A stretch of DNA of 64,000 nucleotides from Bacillota bacterium (GTDB taxonomy: Bacteria; Bacillota_E; Symbiobacteriia; Symbiobacteriales; Symbiobacteriaceae), in the NCBI GenBank assembly GCA_003242675.1, contig QGVE01000002.1, forward strand, positions 1-64,000, written 5' to 3'. The notes under the pieces were generated by a model. It was not told where the DNA came from. It saw only the letters and a program-made list of their open reading frames with translations, and searched no databases. Of this stretch, positions 1 to 6,919 are shown piece after piece. The position numbers and the translations under genes are program-made. The first letter of the stretch is position 1, and the number at the start of each line of letters is the position of its first letter.

Positions 1-64
1 GCAGGGGTACCGGTGCGAGCGGGGCGCGGCGGTCGAGGCGGCCCGTGCGGTGTACAAGCAGTAG
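1..64 (+). CDS. C-terminal end of a truncated gene
   Basis: A reading frame that enters from the left edge (codons starting at base 2) gives about 20 residues ending in AVYKQ before a TAG stop at 62-64. The hairpin with T-run that follows within 20 bases suits the end of a real gene. Too little is present to assign a family. Confidence 0.5.
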   Translation, partial: QGYRCERGAAVEAARAVYKQ

Positions 65-81
65 TCCGGAATGCAACGACG

Positions 82-116
82 AAGCGGCTCTCCGGTTCTG
101 CCGGGGAGCCGCTTTT
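82..116 (+). terminator. Rho-independent terminator
   Basis: An inverted repeat (GCGGCTC...GAGCCGC, with additional CCGG pairing near the loop) is followed by TTTT. It lies just downstream of the TAG at 62-64 and would end the transcript entering from the left. Confidence 0.8.
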
Positions 117-119
117 GGG

Positions 120-238
120 TTGTGGGTAGTGGGCAGTGGGTAGTGGGTAGTGGGTAGTGGGTAGTGGGTAGTGGGTAGTGGGTCGTGAGTCGTGGGTTGT
201 GAGTGGTGGGTGGTGGGTCGTGGGGTGTGGGTGGTGAG
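120..238. repeat. 7-bp tandem array, unit TAGTGGG
   Basis: About 17 heptamers stay in strict 7-bp phase. Six perfect TAGTGGG copies run from 141 to 182. The flanks are degenerate (CAGTGGG, TCGTGAG, TGGTGGG, TTGTGAG). Every unit carries GGG or a near match, so the plus strand has a G3N4G3 pattern capable of forming a G-quadruplex. The array lies between two convergent gene ends (64 on the plus strand, 266 on the minus strand). Confidence 0.9.
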
Positions 239-265
239 AGGAGCCGTGGGCGGTTCGGGCGCGTG

Positions 266-967
266 TTAGATCAGCTCAATCTGCAGGGCCCGCTGCAGCC
301 GGAGGGAATCCTGCGTGGCCGCCGTGAGGGCGTGCAGGGCGTCCCGGAAGACCTCACCGGCCGGCGTGAACGCGAACCGGGCCTCCCCGACGGCGGGGCG
401 GCCGGCGACGACGGCCCGGTGCCAGCGGGTGACCGGCGGCAGGGGCGGCAGGTCGGGCAGGAGGACCGGGGCGCCGGATCCGCCCATCTCCGGCGTCCGG
501 ATCCCACGGACGCCGTCCGGGGCGAAGCGGAGCGCGGCGAAAAAGCACTCGAACCACCCGCGCTCCAGGCCCGGTGTGGACCGGAAGCCGACGGGGGGCG
601 GGAACTGGCGGAGGACGATCCGGATGCCGCTTGGGGTGAGCGAGACGCGGGCTGTGTCGGACCGGGCGACGTCGGTCTCCCCGTGCCCGCCGAAGAGGGC
701 GCCCAGGGCCGCACCGCCGGGGGAGTGGAACGCGAGCGTGGGGACCGGGTGGGCCGCCAGGCGCGCGGCGGCGCGCTCCACCTCGCGCTGGAGGGCGCCG
801 GCCCGCACGGGCTGGAGCGCCACCGTCTCCACGGAACCCAGCCGCATCAGGAGCGGAAACTGCTCGGCGCCGGTGAACTCGATCGCGTCCTGCAGCAGCT
901 GCAGGTGGGCCAGGGGGATCAGATGTTCCGTCCCTCCGGGCACATAAAGCCGCACTTTGTCAAACAC
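266..967 (-). CDS. Hypothetical protein, about 233 aa
   Basis: I do not recognise this protein. It is rich in Ala, Pro, Arg and Leu, with no clear signal peptide or membrane segment. The start is the GTG at 967, because GGAGGG sits six bases upstream of it; an ATG at 1003 has no comparable ribosome site and would add 12 low-complexity residues. The encoded N-terminus reads as VFDKVRLYVPGGTEHLIPLA. It stands alone between the heptamer array and the divergent sdh promoter region. It could be an orphan or fast-evolving cytosolic protein. Competing frames on the plus strand here lack ribosome sites. Confidence 0.6.
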   Translation of the reverse strand: MFDKVRLYVPGGTEHLIPLAHLQLLQDAIEFTGAEQFPLLMRLGSVETVALQPVRAGALQREVERAAARLAAHPVPTLAFHSPGGAALGALFGGHGETDVARSDTARVSLTPSGIRIVLRQFPPPVGFRSTPGLERGWFECFFAALRFAPDGVRGIRTPEMGGSGAPVLLPDLPPLPPVTRWHRAVVAGRPAVGEARFAFTPAGEVFRDALHALTAATQDSLRLQRALQIELI

Positions 968-1170
968 ACGATTCCCTCCCCTCGCTGGGGCGCGCACCGC
1001 CAAGCATAAGGGCGGTGAATACCCAGGAAATCCCGTTTGGGCGGCCGGGCGCCGCGCTGCGTCGCCAACGCCTTAAGGGACAAGGCTTGTGCAGAGTAGA
1101 ACAAATAGAAAGGTCAAGCATAAGCATTTCTTATAACCGTGATTGCTCTTGGCAATATTCTTTCGGAACG

Positions 1171-1200
1171 TTGACAGTACTTTGTACGCAGGACTACAAT
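1171..1200 (+). promoter_or_regulatory. Sigma-A type promoter of sdhCAB
   Basis: TTGACA at 1171-1176 and TACAAT at 1195-1200 are separated by 18 bp, in an AT-richer stretch of the 356-base gene-free interval 968-1323. This predicts a leader of about 115 bases before sdhC. I see no further gene in the interval. Confidence 0.75.
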
Positions 1201-1323
1201 GAGTTTCGTCTAGGGGCTTGTGGTACGTTCGAACTAGCACGTATGGTGCAAAGAGGCATGGTACAGTATGAATGGGACGGGGCATCCTGACAAGAGCAAG
1301 TGGGGGAAGGAGCGTACCGGGGT

Positions 1324-1971
1324 ATGCGAGAGTTTGTGAGGCGCAACCACTTCCTGCTCCGGCGGCTGCATTCGCTCGCCGGCGTCGTGCCCGTGGGCCT
1401 CTTCCTGGTGTTCCACCTGTTCGAGAACTCGAAGGCCATGTACGGGCCCGAGGCGTACAACGAGGTCGTGCTGTCCATCAACTCGATGCCGTTTCTCCTG
1501 TTCATCGAGATCTTTGGCATTTTCCTGCCGCTTTATTTTCATGCCATTTACGGGATCTACATCGCGGCCGACGCGCGGCACAACGTCGCCCAGTACAGCT
1601 ACGGCCGCAACTGGGCCTTCTTCTTTCAGCGCATCACCGGCCTCGTGACGCTGTTCTTCGTAACGTACCACATCTGGCACTTCCGGGTCCAGAAGGCCCT
1701 GGGCGCCTACGCCGCGAACCCTGAGCTGCCGGGCCTGCCCAGCTACAACATCGTCGCCGAGGCCTTCGCGAACCCCGTCACGAAGGTGGTGTACGGCATC
1801 GGCATCGTGGCCGCGGCGTACCACTTCGCCAACGGCCTCTACACCTTCCTCATCACCTGGGGGATCACCATCGGCCCCCGCAGCCAGCGGGTCTCCAGCC
1901 TGGTCACGAACCTGCTGTTCGTCCTCATCTCGGCGATGGGCCTCACCGCCCTGTTCGCATTCCGCTTGTAG
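1324..1971 (+). CDS. sdhC: Succinate dehydrogenase cytochrome b subunit
   Basis: Membrane anchor of succinate:menaquinone oxidoreductase, about 215 aa. It matches the single-anchor, five-helix cytochrome b558 type of Gram-positives (class B), consistent with no separate sdhD being present. His residues suitable for heme b ligation occur in the helices (for example H in RLHSLAGVVPVG, VFHLFEN, TYHIWHF and AAYHFANG). The start is the ATG at 1324, 11 bases after a GGGGGAAGGAG ribosome site; the in-frame GTG at 1300 lies upstream of that site. It is followed 12 bases later by sdhA, forming an sdhCAB operon. Confidence 0.93.
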   Translation: MREFVRRNHFLLRRLHSLAGVVPVGLFLVFHLFENSKAMYGPEAYNEVVLSINSMPFLLFIEIFGIFLPLYFHAIYGIYIAADARHNVAQYSYGRNWAFFFQRITGLVTLFFVTYHIWHFRVQKALGAYAANPELPGLPSYNIVAEAFANPVTKVVYGIGIVAAAYHFANGLYTFLITWGITIGPRSQRVSSLVTNLLFVLISAMGLTALFAFRL

Positions 1972-1983
1972 GAGGGAACGGTC

Positions 1984-3765
1984 GTGCGACGCAACCTGAT
2001 TGTCGTTGGCGGCGGCCTGGCCGGACTGATGGCGACCATCAAGGCGGCTGAGGCCGGGTTCCACGTCGACCTGATCTCCCTGGTCCCCGTCAAGCGTTCC
2101 CACTCTGTATGCGCGCAGGGTGGCATCAACGGCGCGGTCAACACCAAGGGCGAGGGCGACTCCCCCTGGATCCACTTCGACGACACCATCTACGGCGGCG
2201 ACTTCCTGGCCGACCAGCCGCCGGTCAAGGCGATGTGCGAGGCGGCGCCGGGCATCATCTACCTCTTCGACCGGATGGGCGTGCCCTTCAACCGCACGCC
2301 GGAGGGGCTGATCGACTTCCGGCGCTTCGGCGGCACCTTGTACCACCGGACGGCCTTCGCCGGCGGCTCCACCGGGCAGCAGCTGCTCTACGCCCTGGAC
2401 GAGCAGGTCCGCCGTCACGAGGTGGACGGCAGGGTCACCAAGTGGGAGGGCTGGGACTTCACCGGGCTCGTCCTGCACGAGGGCCGGGTGGTCGGCTGCA
2501 CGGCGCAGAACCTGCGGACGATGGAGTTCCGCGCGTTCAAGGCCGACGCGGTGATCATGGCCACCGGCGGCATCGGCATGATCTTCGGCAAGTCCACCAA
2601 CTCGGTGATCAACACGGGCTCCGCGGCCGCGATCGTCTACCAGCAGGGCGCCTGGTATGCCAACGGCGAGATGATCCAGGTGCACCCCACCGCCATCCCC
2701 GGGGACGACAAGCTGCGGCTCATGTCCGAGTCCATCCGGGGCGAGGGCGGCCGGATCTGGACCTACAAGGACGGGAAGCCCTGGTACTTCCTCGAGGAGA
2801 AGTACCCGAAGTACGGCAACCTCGTCCCGCGCGACATCGCCACGCGCGAGATCTTCGACGTCTGTGTCAACCAGAAGCTGGGCATCGACGGCAAGAACAT
2901 GGTCTACCTGGACATCAGCCACATCCCGGCTGACGTCCTGCGCCGGCGCATCGGCAACCTGATCGACATGTACATCAAGTTCGTCGGCGAGGACCCGACC
3001 AAGGTGCCGATGAAGATCTTCCCCGGGGTCCACTACAGCATGGGCGGCCTCTGGGCGGGCTACGAGAAGAAGGCCAACAACGACATGGACACCTCGAGCC
3101 CGAAGAGCTTCATGACCAACATCCCCGGGCTCTACGCCGCCGGCGAGGCTTCCCACCAGCACCACGGCGCCAACCGGCTCGGCGCGAACTCGCTGGTCTC
3201 CTGCGTCTTCGACGGCATGGTCACCGGCCCGGCGGCGGTGAAGTACATCCTGGGCCTGGACACCACCCCGGCCGAGGAGCTGCCCGAGTCCATCTTCGAG
3301 GCCGCGGTGCGGGAGGCCGAGGCCAAGTACCAGCGCATCCTGCGCATGGACGGTCCCGAGAACCCCTACGTGCTGGCCGACGAGCTGGGCAAGGTCATGA
3401 CCGAAAACGTCACCGTGGTGCGGTACAACGACAAGCTCCGGGAGACGCTCGAGAAGATCCACGAGCTGAAGGAGCGGTACTGGCGGATCGGCGTGCCCGA
3501 CACGGGCAGCTACTCCAACCAGCCCGCGGTGTTCACCCGGTGGCTCCACGGCATGCTCGTGCTGGCCGAGGTCATCACCAAGGGCGCCCTCGCCCGCGAC
3601 GAGTCGCGCGGGGCGCACTACAAGCCGGAGTTCCCGGAGCGGGACGACGTGAACTGGCTGAAGACGACCATCGCCCGGCACACCGAGGACGGGCCGGAGC
3701 TGTTCTACCGCCCGGTGGACATCACCCACATCCAGCCCCGCAAGCGGGACTACAGCAAGAAGTAA
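1984..3765 (+). CDS. sdhA: Succinate dehydrogenase flavoprotein subunit
   Basis: Catalytic FAD subunit that oxidises succinate to fumarate on the cytoplasmic face of the membrane, 593 aa. The N-terminus has the dinucleotide-binding glycine motif (VVGGGLAGLMATIKAAEAG) and, at H40 in RSHSVCAQGG, the conserved region for covalent FAD attachment. The dicarboxylate site motifs HPTAIPG, SESIRGEGG and HHGANRLGANSL are all present. The GTG start is preceded by GGAGGG. It is encoded between sdhC and sdhB with short spacers. Confidence 0.97.
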   Translation: MRRNLIVVGGGLAGLMATIKAAEAGFHVDLISLVPVKRSHSVCAQGGINGAVNTKGEGDSPWIHFDDTIYGGDFLADQPPVKAMCEAAPGIIYLFDRMGVPFNRTPEGLIDFRRFGGTLYHRTAFAGGSTGQQLLYALDEQVRRHEVDGRVTKWEGWDFTGLVLHEGRVVGCTAQNLRTMEFRAFKADAVIMATGGIGMIFGKSTNSVINTGSAAAIVYQQGAWYANGEMIQVHPTAIPGDDKLRLMSESIRGEGGRIWTYKDGKPWYFLEEKYPKYGNLVPRDIATREIFDVCVNQKLGIDGKNMVYLDISHIPADVLRRRIGNLIDMYIKFVGEDPTKVPMKIFPGVHYSMGGLWAGYEKKANNDMDTSSPKSFMTNIPGLYAAGEASHQHHGANRLGANSLVSCVFDGMVTGPAAVKYILGLDTTPAEELPESIFEAAVREAEAKYQRILRMDGPENPYVLADELGKVMTENVTVVRYNDKLRETLEKIHELKERYWRIGVPDTGSYSNQPAVFTRWLHGMLVLAEVITKGALARDESRGAHYKPEFPERDDVNWLKTTIARHTEDGPELFYRPVDITHIQPRKRDYSKK

Positions 3766-3780
3766 GGGGGTACGGGAACC

Positions 3781-4533
3781 GTGTCCGGACAGAAGTTCAT
3801 CGAGCTCCGCATCCGGCGGCAGGAGTCGCCCGACAAGCCCTTCTACTGGGAGGAGTTCCGGATCCCGTACCGCCCCGGCATGAACGTGATCGCCTGCCTG
3901 ATGGAGATCCAGCGCAACCCGATCAACGCCGAGGGCAAGCGCACCACGCCGGTGGTCTGGGACTCCAACTGCCTGGAGGAGGTCTGCGGCGCCTGCTCCA
4001 TGGTGATCAACGGCAAGGCCCGGCAGGCCTGCTCGGCCCTGGTCGACAAGCTGAAGCAGCCGATCGTCCTGGAGCCCCTGAAGTCGTTCCCGCTGGTGCG
4101 CGACCTCATGGTCGACCGCTCCCGCATGTTCGAGGCCCTGAAGCGGGTGAAGGCGTGGATCCCCATCGACGGCACCCACGACCTCGGGCCCGGGCCGCGC
4201 CAGTCCCCCGCCGACCAGGAGTGGATGTATAAGCTTTCGGAGTGCATGACCTGCGGCTGCTGCATGGAGGCGTGCCCCAACTACAACGAGAAGACCGATT
4301 TCATCGGTCCGGCGCCCATCTCGCAGGTCCGGCTCTTCAACGCCCACCCCACCGGCAAGCTGAACGCGCACGAGCGGCTGGAGGCCCTGATGGGGCCGGG
4401 CGGCGTGATGGAGTGCGGCAGCGCCCAGAACTGTGTGCGGGCGTGCCCGAAGGGGATCCCGCTCACCACCTCGATCGCCGACATCCAGCGGCAGGTCACC
4501 CTGTACGCCCTGAAGAAGGCGTTCGGCCAGTAA
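3781..4533 (+). CDS. sdhB: Succinate dehydrogenase iron-sulfur subunit
   Basis: Electron-transfer subunit, 250 aa, linking the flavin to the quinone site in SdhC. The N-terminal plant-ferredoxin-like domain has the [2Fe-2S] motif CLEEVCGACSMVING. The C-terminal domain has the cluster motifs CMTCGCCMEACPN and CGSAQNCVRACPKGIP. GTG start with a GGGGGTACGGGAACC leader, 15 bases after sdhA. It is the last gene of the sdhCAB operon and is followed by a strong hairpin. Confidence 0.96.
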   Translation: MSGQKFIELRIRRQESPDKPFYWEEFRIPYRPGMNVIACLMEIQRNPINAEGKRTTPVVWDSNCLEEVCGACSMVINGKARQACSALVDKLKQPIVLEPLKSFPLVRDLMVDRSRMFEALKRVKAWIPIDGTHDLGPGPRQSPADQEWMYKLSECMTCGCCMEACPNYNEKTDFIGPAPISQVRLFNAHPTGKLNAHERLEALMGPGGVMECGSAQNCVRACPKGIPLTTSIADIQRQVTLYALKKAFGQ

Positions 4534-4541
4534 AGATGGAA

Positions 4542-4580
4542 GGCGGGTTCGTCGGCCCCGGAAGGGGCGGCGAACCCGCC
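4542..4580. terminator. Bidirectional terminator between convergent genes
   Basis: GGCGGGTTCG...CGAACCCGCC, with an inner GGCCCC/GGGGC stem and a GGAA loop, lies between the convergent ends of sdhB and the minus-strand gene at 4597. A moderate T-rich tail (GTTTGTTCT) follows on the plus strand. Confidence 0.75.
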
Positions 4581-4596
4581 TCGCGTTTGTTCTGTT

Positions 4597-5157
4597 CTAT
4601 TGTGCCATGACGAGGCTGCTCCAGTTGAGGTAGAGCAGGGGCAGGTTCCACGGCAGCGTGGCGATGAGCACCAGCCCGAGCGCCCGGCCCCAGGAAAGGC
4701 CCGAGAGGCGGCGCACGCCGGCCGTCTGGGCCGCGACCCGCCAGACGAGGAAGGGCACGGAGGCCCAGAGGACGAGCCAGTCCCGCTGACGGAGGTAGGG
4801 CACGAAGGTGACGATGTCCTCCACGAGGAACAGGGTCCAGATGAGCCCCGTGTACTTGGCCGCCTCCTGGAGCTGGATCTTCCAGCCGAAGAGGCGGGCG
4901 CTCCAGAAGAGCAGCACCGCCTGGACGGCGAACAGGGTGAGGAGCAGGTGGAGGAGGATGAGCAGCAGCGCGCCGGCCGGCACCGACGGCACGGCCGAAC
5001 GGGTGGACGGGTGGTAGAGCAGCATGACGCTCTCGACCGTGAAGACCGACAGCAGGATCCAGAGATACGCGTAGCGCATCTCCGTCTGCGCCTGGGCGTA
5101 GGTGTCCGCCGGCCTGAGCAGCATGCCGCGGATCCAATCAGGCAAGGCCAAGGTCAA
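4597..5157 (-). CDS. Yip1-like integral membrane protein
   Basis: About 186 aa with five predicted hydrophobic segments. The opening (MLLRPADTYAQAQ region) and overall layout resemble bacterial Yip1/YIF1-family proteins, whose function is unclear. The preferred start is the TTG at 5157, preceded by AAGGAG; the first ATG is at 5124 and would remove about 11 residues. It begins 14 bases after the stop of the SEDS gene, so the two are probably co-transcribed on the minus strand. This suggests, but does not prove, an envelope-related role. Confidence 0.7.
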   Translation of the reverse strand: MTLALPDWIRGMLLRPADTYAQAQTEMRYAYLWILLSVFTVESVMLLYHPSTRSAVPSVPAGALLLILLHLLLTLFAVQAVLLFWSARLFGWKIQLQEAAKYTGLIWTLFLVEDIVTFVPYLRQRDWLVLWASVPFLVWRVAAQTAGVRRLSGLSWGRALGLVLIATLPWNLPLLYLNWSSLVMAQ

Positions 5158-5171
5158 CCCTCTCCTTGATC

Positions 5172-6311
5172 TCAGTCGTACGGCAGCGGCTCCCGCCGGG
5201 CCGCTACGCTCTGGACCAGGCCGATGGCGGTCATGTTGGCCACCAGGGCGGTGGGCCCGTAGCTGACGAAGGGCAGCGGGATGCCGGTCACCGGCATCAG
5301 CCCCATTGTCATCCCGACGTTCTCCACCACGTGGGCCCCGAAGAGCCCGGCCACACCGATGACCAGCAGGGCGCCGTAGCGGTCGTTGGCGGAGAACGCG
5401 ATGATGGCCAGCCGCAGGAACAGGAGCGCATAGAGGCCCAGCAGCACGGCGCCGCCGACGAACCCCCACTCCTCGATCAGCGCGGCGAAGGCGAAGTCGG
5501 TGTGGGGAAAGGGGAGCCAGCCGTTCTGCTGGTACTGCCCCTGCTTGTAGCCCTTACCCCACAGGCCGCCGCTGGCGATCGCCATCTTGGACTGCAGGAC
5601 CTGCCACCCCGCGCCCTGGGGGTCCTTCTCCGGGAAGAGGAAGGCGTCGATCCGGTCCCACTGGCCCGGGTTGATGTTGAGGGGGAACACGGTCCCGTAC
5701 GTGTAGTGGCTCCAGACGGAGCCAACGACGAACGCGGCCAGGAGGATCCCCGCGGCCAGGAGCTTCCGGGCCGGAAACCCGCGGCCGTAGACCATGACGA
5801 CGGCGATGGCGGCGAAGACCAGGGCGGTGCCCAGGTCCTTCTGGAGGACCACGGCGCCGAGGACCGGCAGCACGTGGAGAACCGGCGGGACCACGTGCCA
5901 CCAGGACTCCAGCCGCTCCATGTTGTCCAGCTGGTGGGCCAGGGTGATGATCAGGAGCACCTTGCCCAACTCCGAGGGCTGGACCATGATCACGCCCAGG
6001 TCCAGCCAGTTCTTGTTGCCCATGACCTCGACGCCGAAGGCGACGACGGCCAGAAGCATGGCCACGTTGAAGCCGTAGATCCACCGGTGGAGGGCGCGCA
6101 GCTCGTTGTAGTCGAGGAGGAGCATGATCACCCAGGTGAAGATGCCCATGACGAGGGCGGCCGCCTGCTTGATCAGGTCCGCCTTGACCTCGTAGCTCGG
6201 CGCGGCGCTGGAGATCACGACGAAGCCGATGGCGGTGATGACCAGGACGACGGCGAACAGCGGCCAATCGATCATTCTCCAGAAGCGGCCGTGCCAGTAC
6301 AGCGCGAACAC
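5172..6311 (-). CDS. rodA: SEDS-family peptidoglycan glycosyltransferase, RodA-like
   Basis: Polytopic membrane protein of the RodA/FtsW/SpoVE family (about 379 aa, the usual length), which polymerises lipid II with a partner class B PBP. Visible family features are about ten hydrophobic helices, the QPSELGK motif (WLDLGVIMVQPSELGKVLL), GLWGKGY, HTDFAFA and the C-terminal LPFVSYG. The start is uncertain: GTG at 6311 has GGAGGGG directly upstream, and ATG at 6275 is the first methionine. No PBP partner is adjacent. RodA is favoured over FtsW by the general sequence, but the distinction is not certain. Confidence 0.88.
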   Translation of the reverse strand: MFALYWHGRFWRMIDWPLFAVVLVITAIGFVVISSAAPSYEVKADLIKQAAALVMGIFTWVIMLLLDYNELRALHRWIYGFNVAMLLAVVAFGVEVMGNKNWLDLGVIMVQPSELGKVLLIITLAHQLDNMERLESWWHVVPPVLHVLPVLGAVVLQKDLGTALVFAAIAVVMVYGRGFPARKLLAAGILLAAFVVGSVWSHYTYGTVFPLNINPGQWDRIDAFLFPEKDPQGAGWQVLQSKMAIASGGLWGKGYKQGQYQQNGWLPFPHTDFAFAALIEEWGFVGGAVLLGLYALLFLRLAIIAFSANDRYGALLVIGVAGLFGAHVVENVGMTMGLMPVTGIPLPFVSYGPTALVANMTAIGLVQSVAARREPLPYD

Positions 6312-6364
6312 CCCCTCCAGCCCTATACCATTCGGTTGGACCGCACCGAACCCCTCTCGGTTTC

Positions 6365-6441
6365 GTGCCCGGCGCCCGGGCACAAAATGGGAGGGGAGGC
6401 CGGGCTCCCCTCCCATAAAAAGTGCCACCCGCAGGTGGCAC
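6365..6441 (-). terminator. Three consecutive hairpins downstream of the RRM gene
   Basis: Read on the minus strand from the RRM stop: GTGCCACCTGCGGGTGGCAC followed by TTTTT, then TGGGAGGGGAG...CTCCCCTCCCA followed by TTTTGTG, then GTGCCCGGGCGCCGGGCAC. The first two have clear U-tracts and look like tandem intrinsic terminators separating the RRM gene from rodA. Confidence 0.75.
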
Positions 6442-6457
6442 TCTGGTCCGCGAGTGT

Positions 6458-6748
6458 TTAGCGCCGCACCTTCTTCGGCAGGCCCAGGTTGGCCCGGCCG
6501 CCCTCCCGCGGGCGCGCCTCGTTGACGGTCAGCGGGCGGCCTGCCCATTCTGCCCCGTTCAGGGCATCGATCACCACTTGCGCTGCCTCGTCGGGCACTT
6601 CCACGAAGCCGAACCCGCGGCTGCGGCCGGTTTCGCGATCCGTGACGATGCGAGCGGAGATGACCTCGCAGTACTGCGACACCGCGTTGCGCAGGTCGTC
6701 GCTCGTGGCTGCCCAAGGCAGGTTCCCAAAATAGAGGGTCTTGGCCAT
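6458..6748 (-). CDS. RRM-domain RNA-binding protein
   Basis: A 96-residue protein that is essentially one RNA recognition motif. RNP2 is LYFGNLPW near residues 5-12 and RNP1 is RGFGFVEV near residue 46. A basic tail ends in KKVRR. Such stand-alone bacterial RRM proteins are known from cyanobacteria and some Firmicutes and are thought to bind RNA, sometimes in cold or stress responses. ATG start with GGGAG 11 bases upstream. It is a single-gene unit closed by the hairpin cluster. No partner is evident. Confidence 0.9.
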   Translation of the reverse strand: MAKTLYFGNLPWAATSDDLRNAVSQYCEVISARIVTDRETGRSRGFGFVEVPDEAAQVVIDALNGAEWAGRPLTVNEARPREGGRANLGLPKKVRR

Positions 6749-6860
6749 CTGATCTCGTACTCCCGTCTCTATGATTTTCCTTCTCGCAGCCGATGCCCTG
6801 GGGCAACGTCGCGATGTTTTCTTCAGTTTACACGCACGGCGGGTGGCCGTGCAAGAGGGT

Positions 6861-6889
6861 TTGACCGCGTGAGGCCCGTCAGGTAAAGT
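6861..6889 (+). promoter_or_regulatory. Promoter of the amidohydrolase gene
   Basis: TTGACC (6861-6866), a 17-bp spacer and TAAAGT (6884-6889) lie about 30 bases before the GTG start at 6920. Confidence 0.65.
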
Positions 6890-6919
6890 GAAATCACCCG
6901 AACAGGAGGGTGACCCGCG

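Noticed and set aside
121..238. CRISPR array interpretation of the heptamer repeat
   Set aside because: Units are only 7 bp, with no spacers of 30-40 bp and no cas genes nearby.
203..1009. Plus-strand open frames opposite the gene at 266-967
   Set aside because: They begin inside the heptamer repeat or lack ribosome sites. The minus-strand reading has a good GGAGGG-GTG start. Neither strand shows a known domain, so some doubt remains.
1015..1290. A 91-codon frame in the sdh upstream region
   Set aside because: It spans the TTGACA/TACAAT promoter, has no ribosome site and no recognisable similarity, and its composition follows the AT-richer promoter DNA.
1234..4371. A 1,045-codon open frame on the minus strand opposite sdhCAB
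   Set aside because: It mirrors well-supported genes on the other strand, is rich in His, Val, Gly, Asp and Arg as expected for antisense of GC-rich codons, and has no family motifs or ribosome site.
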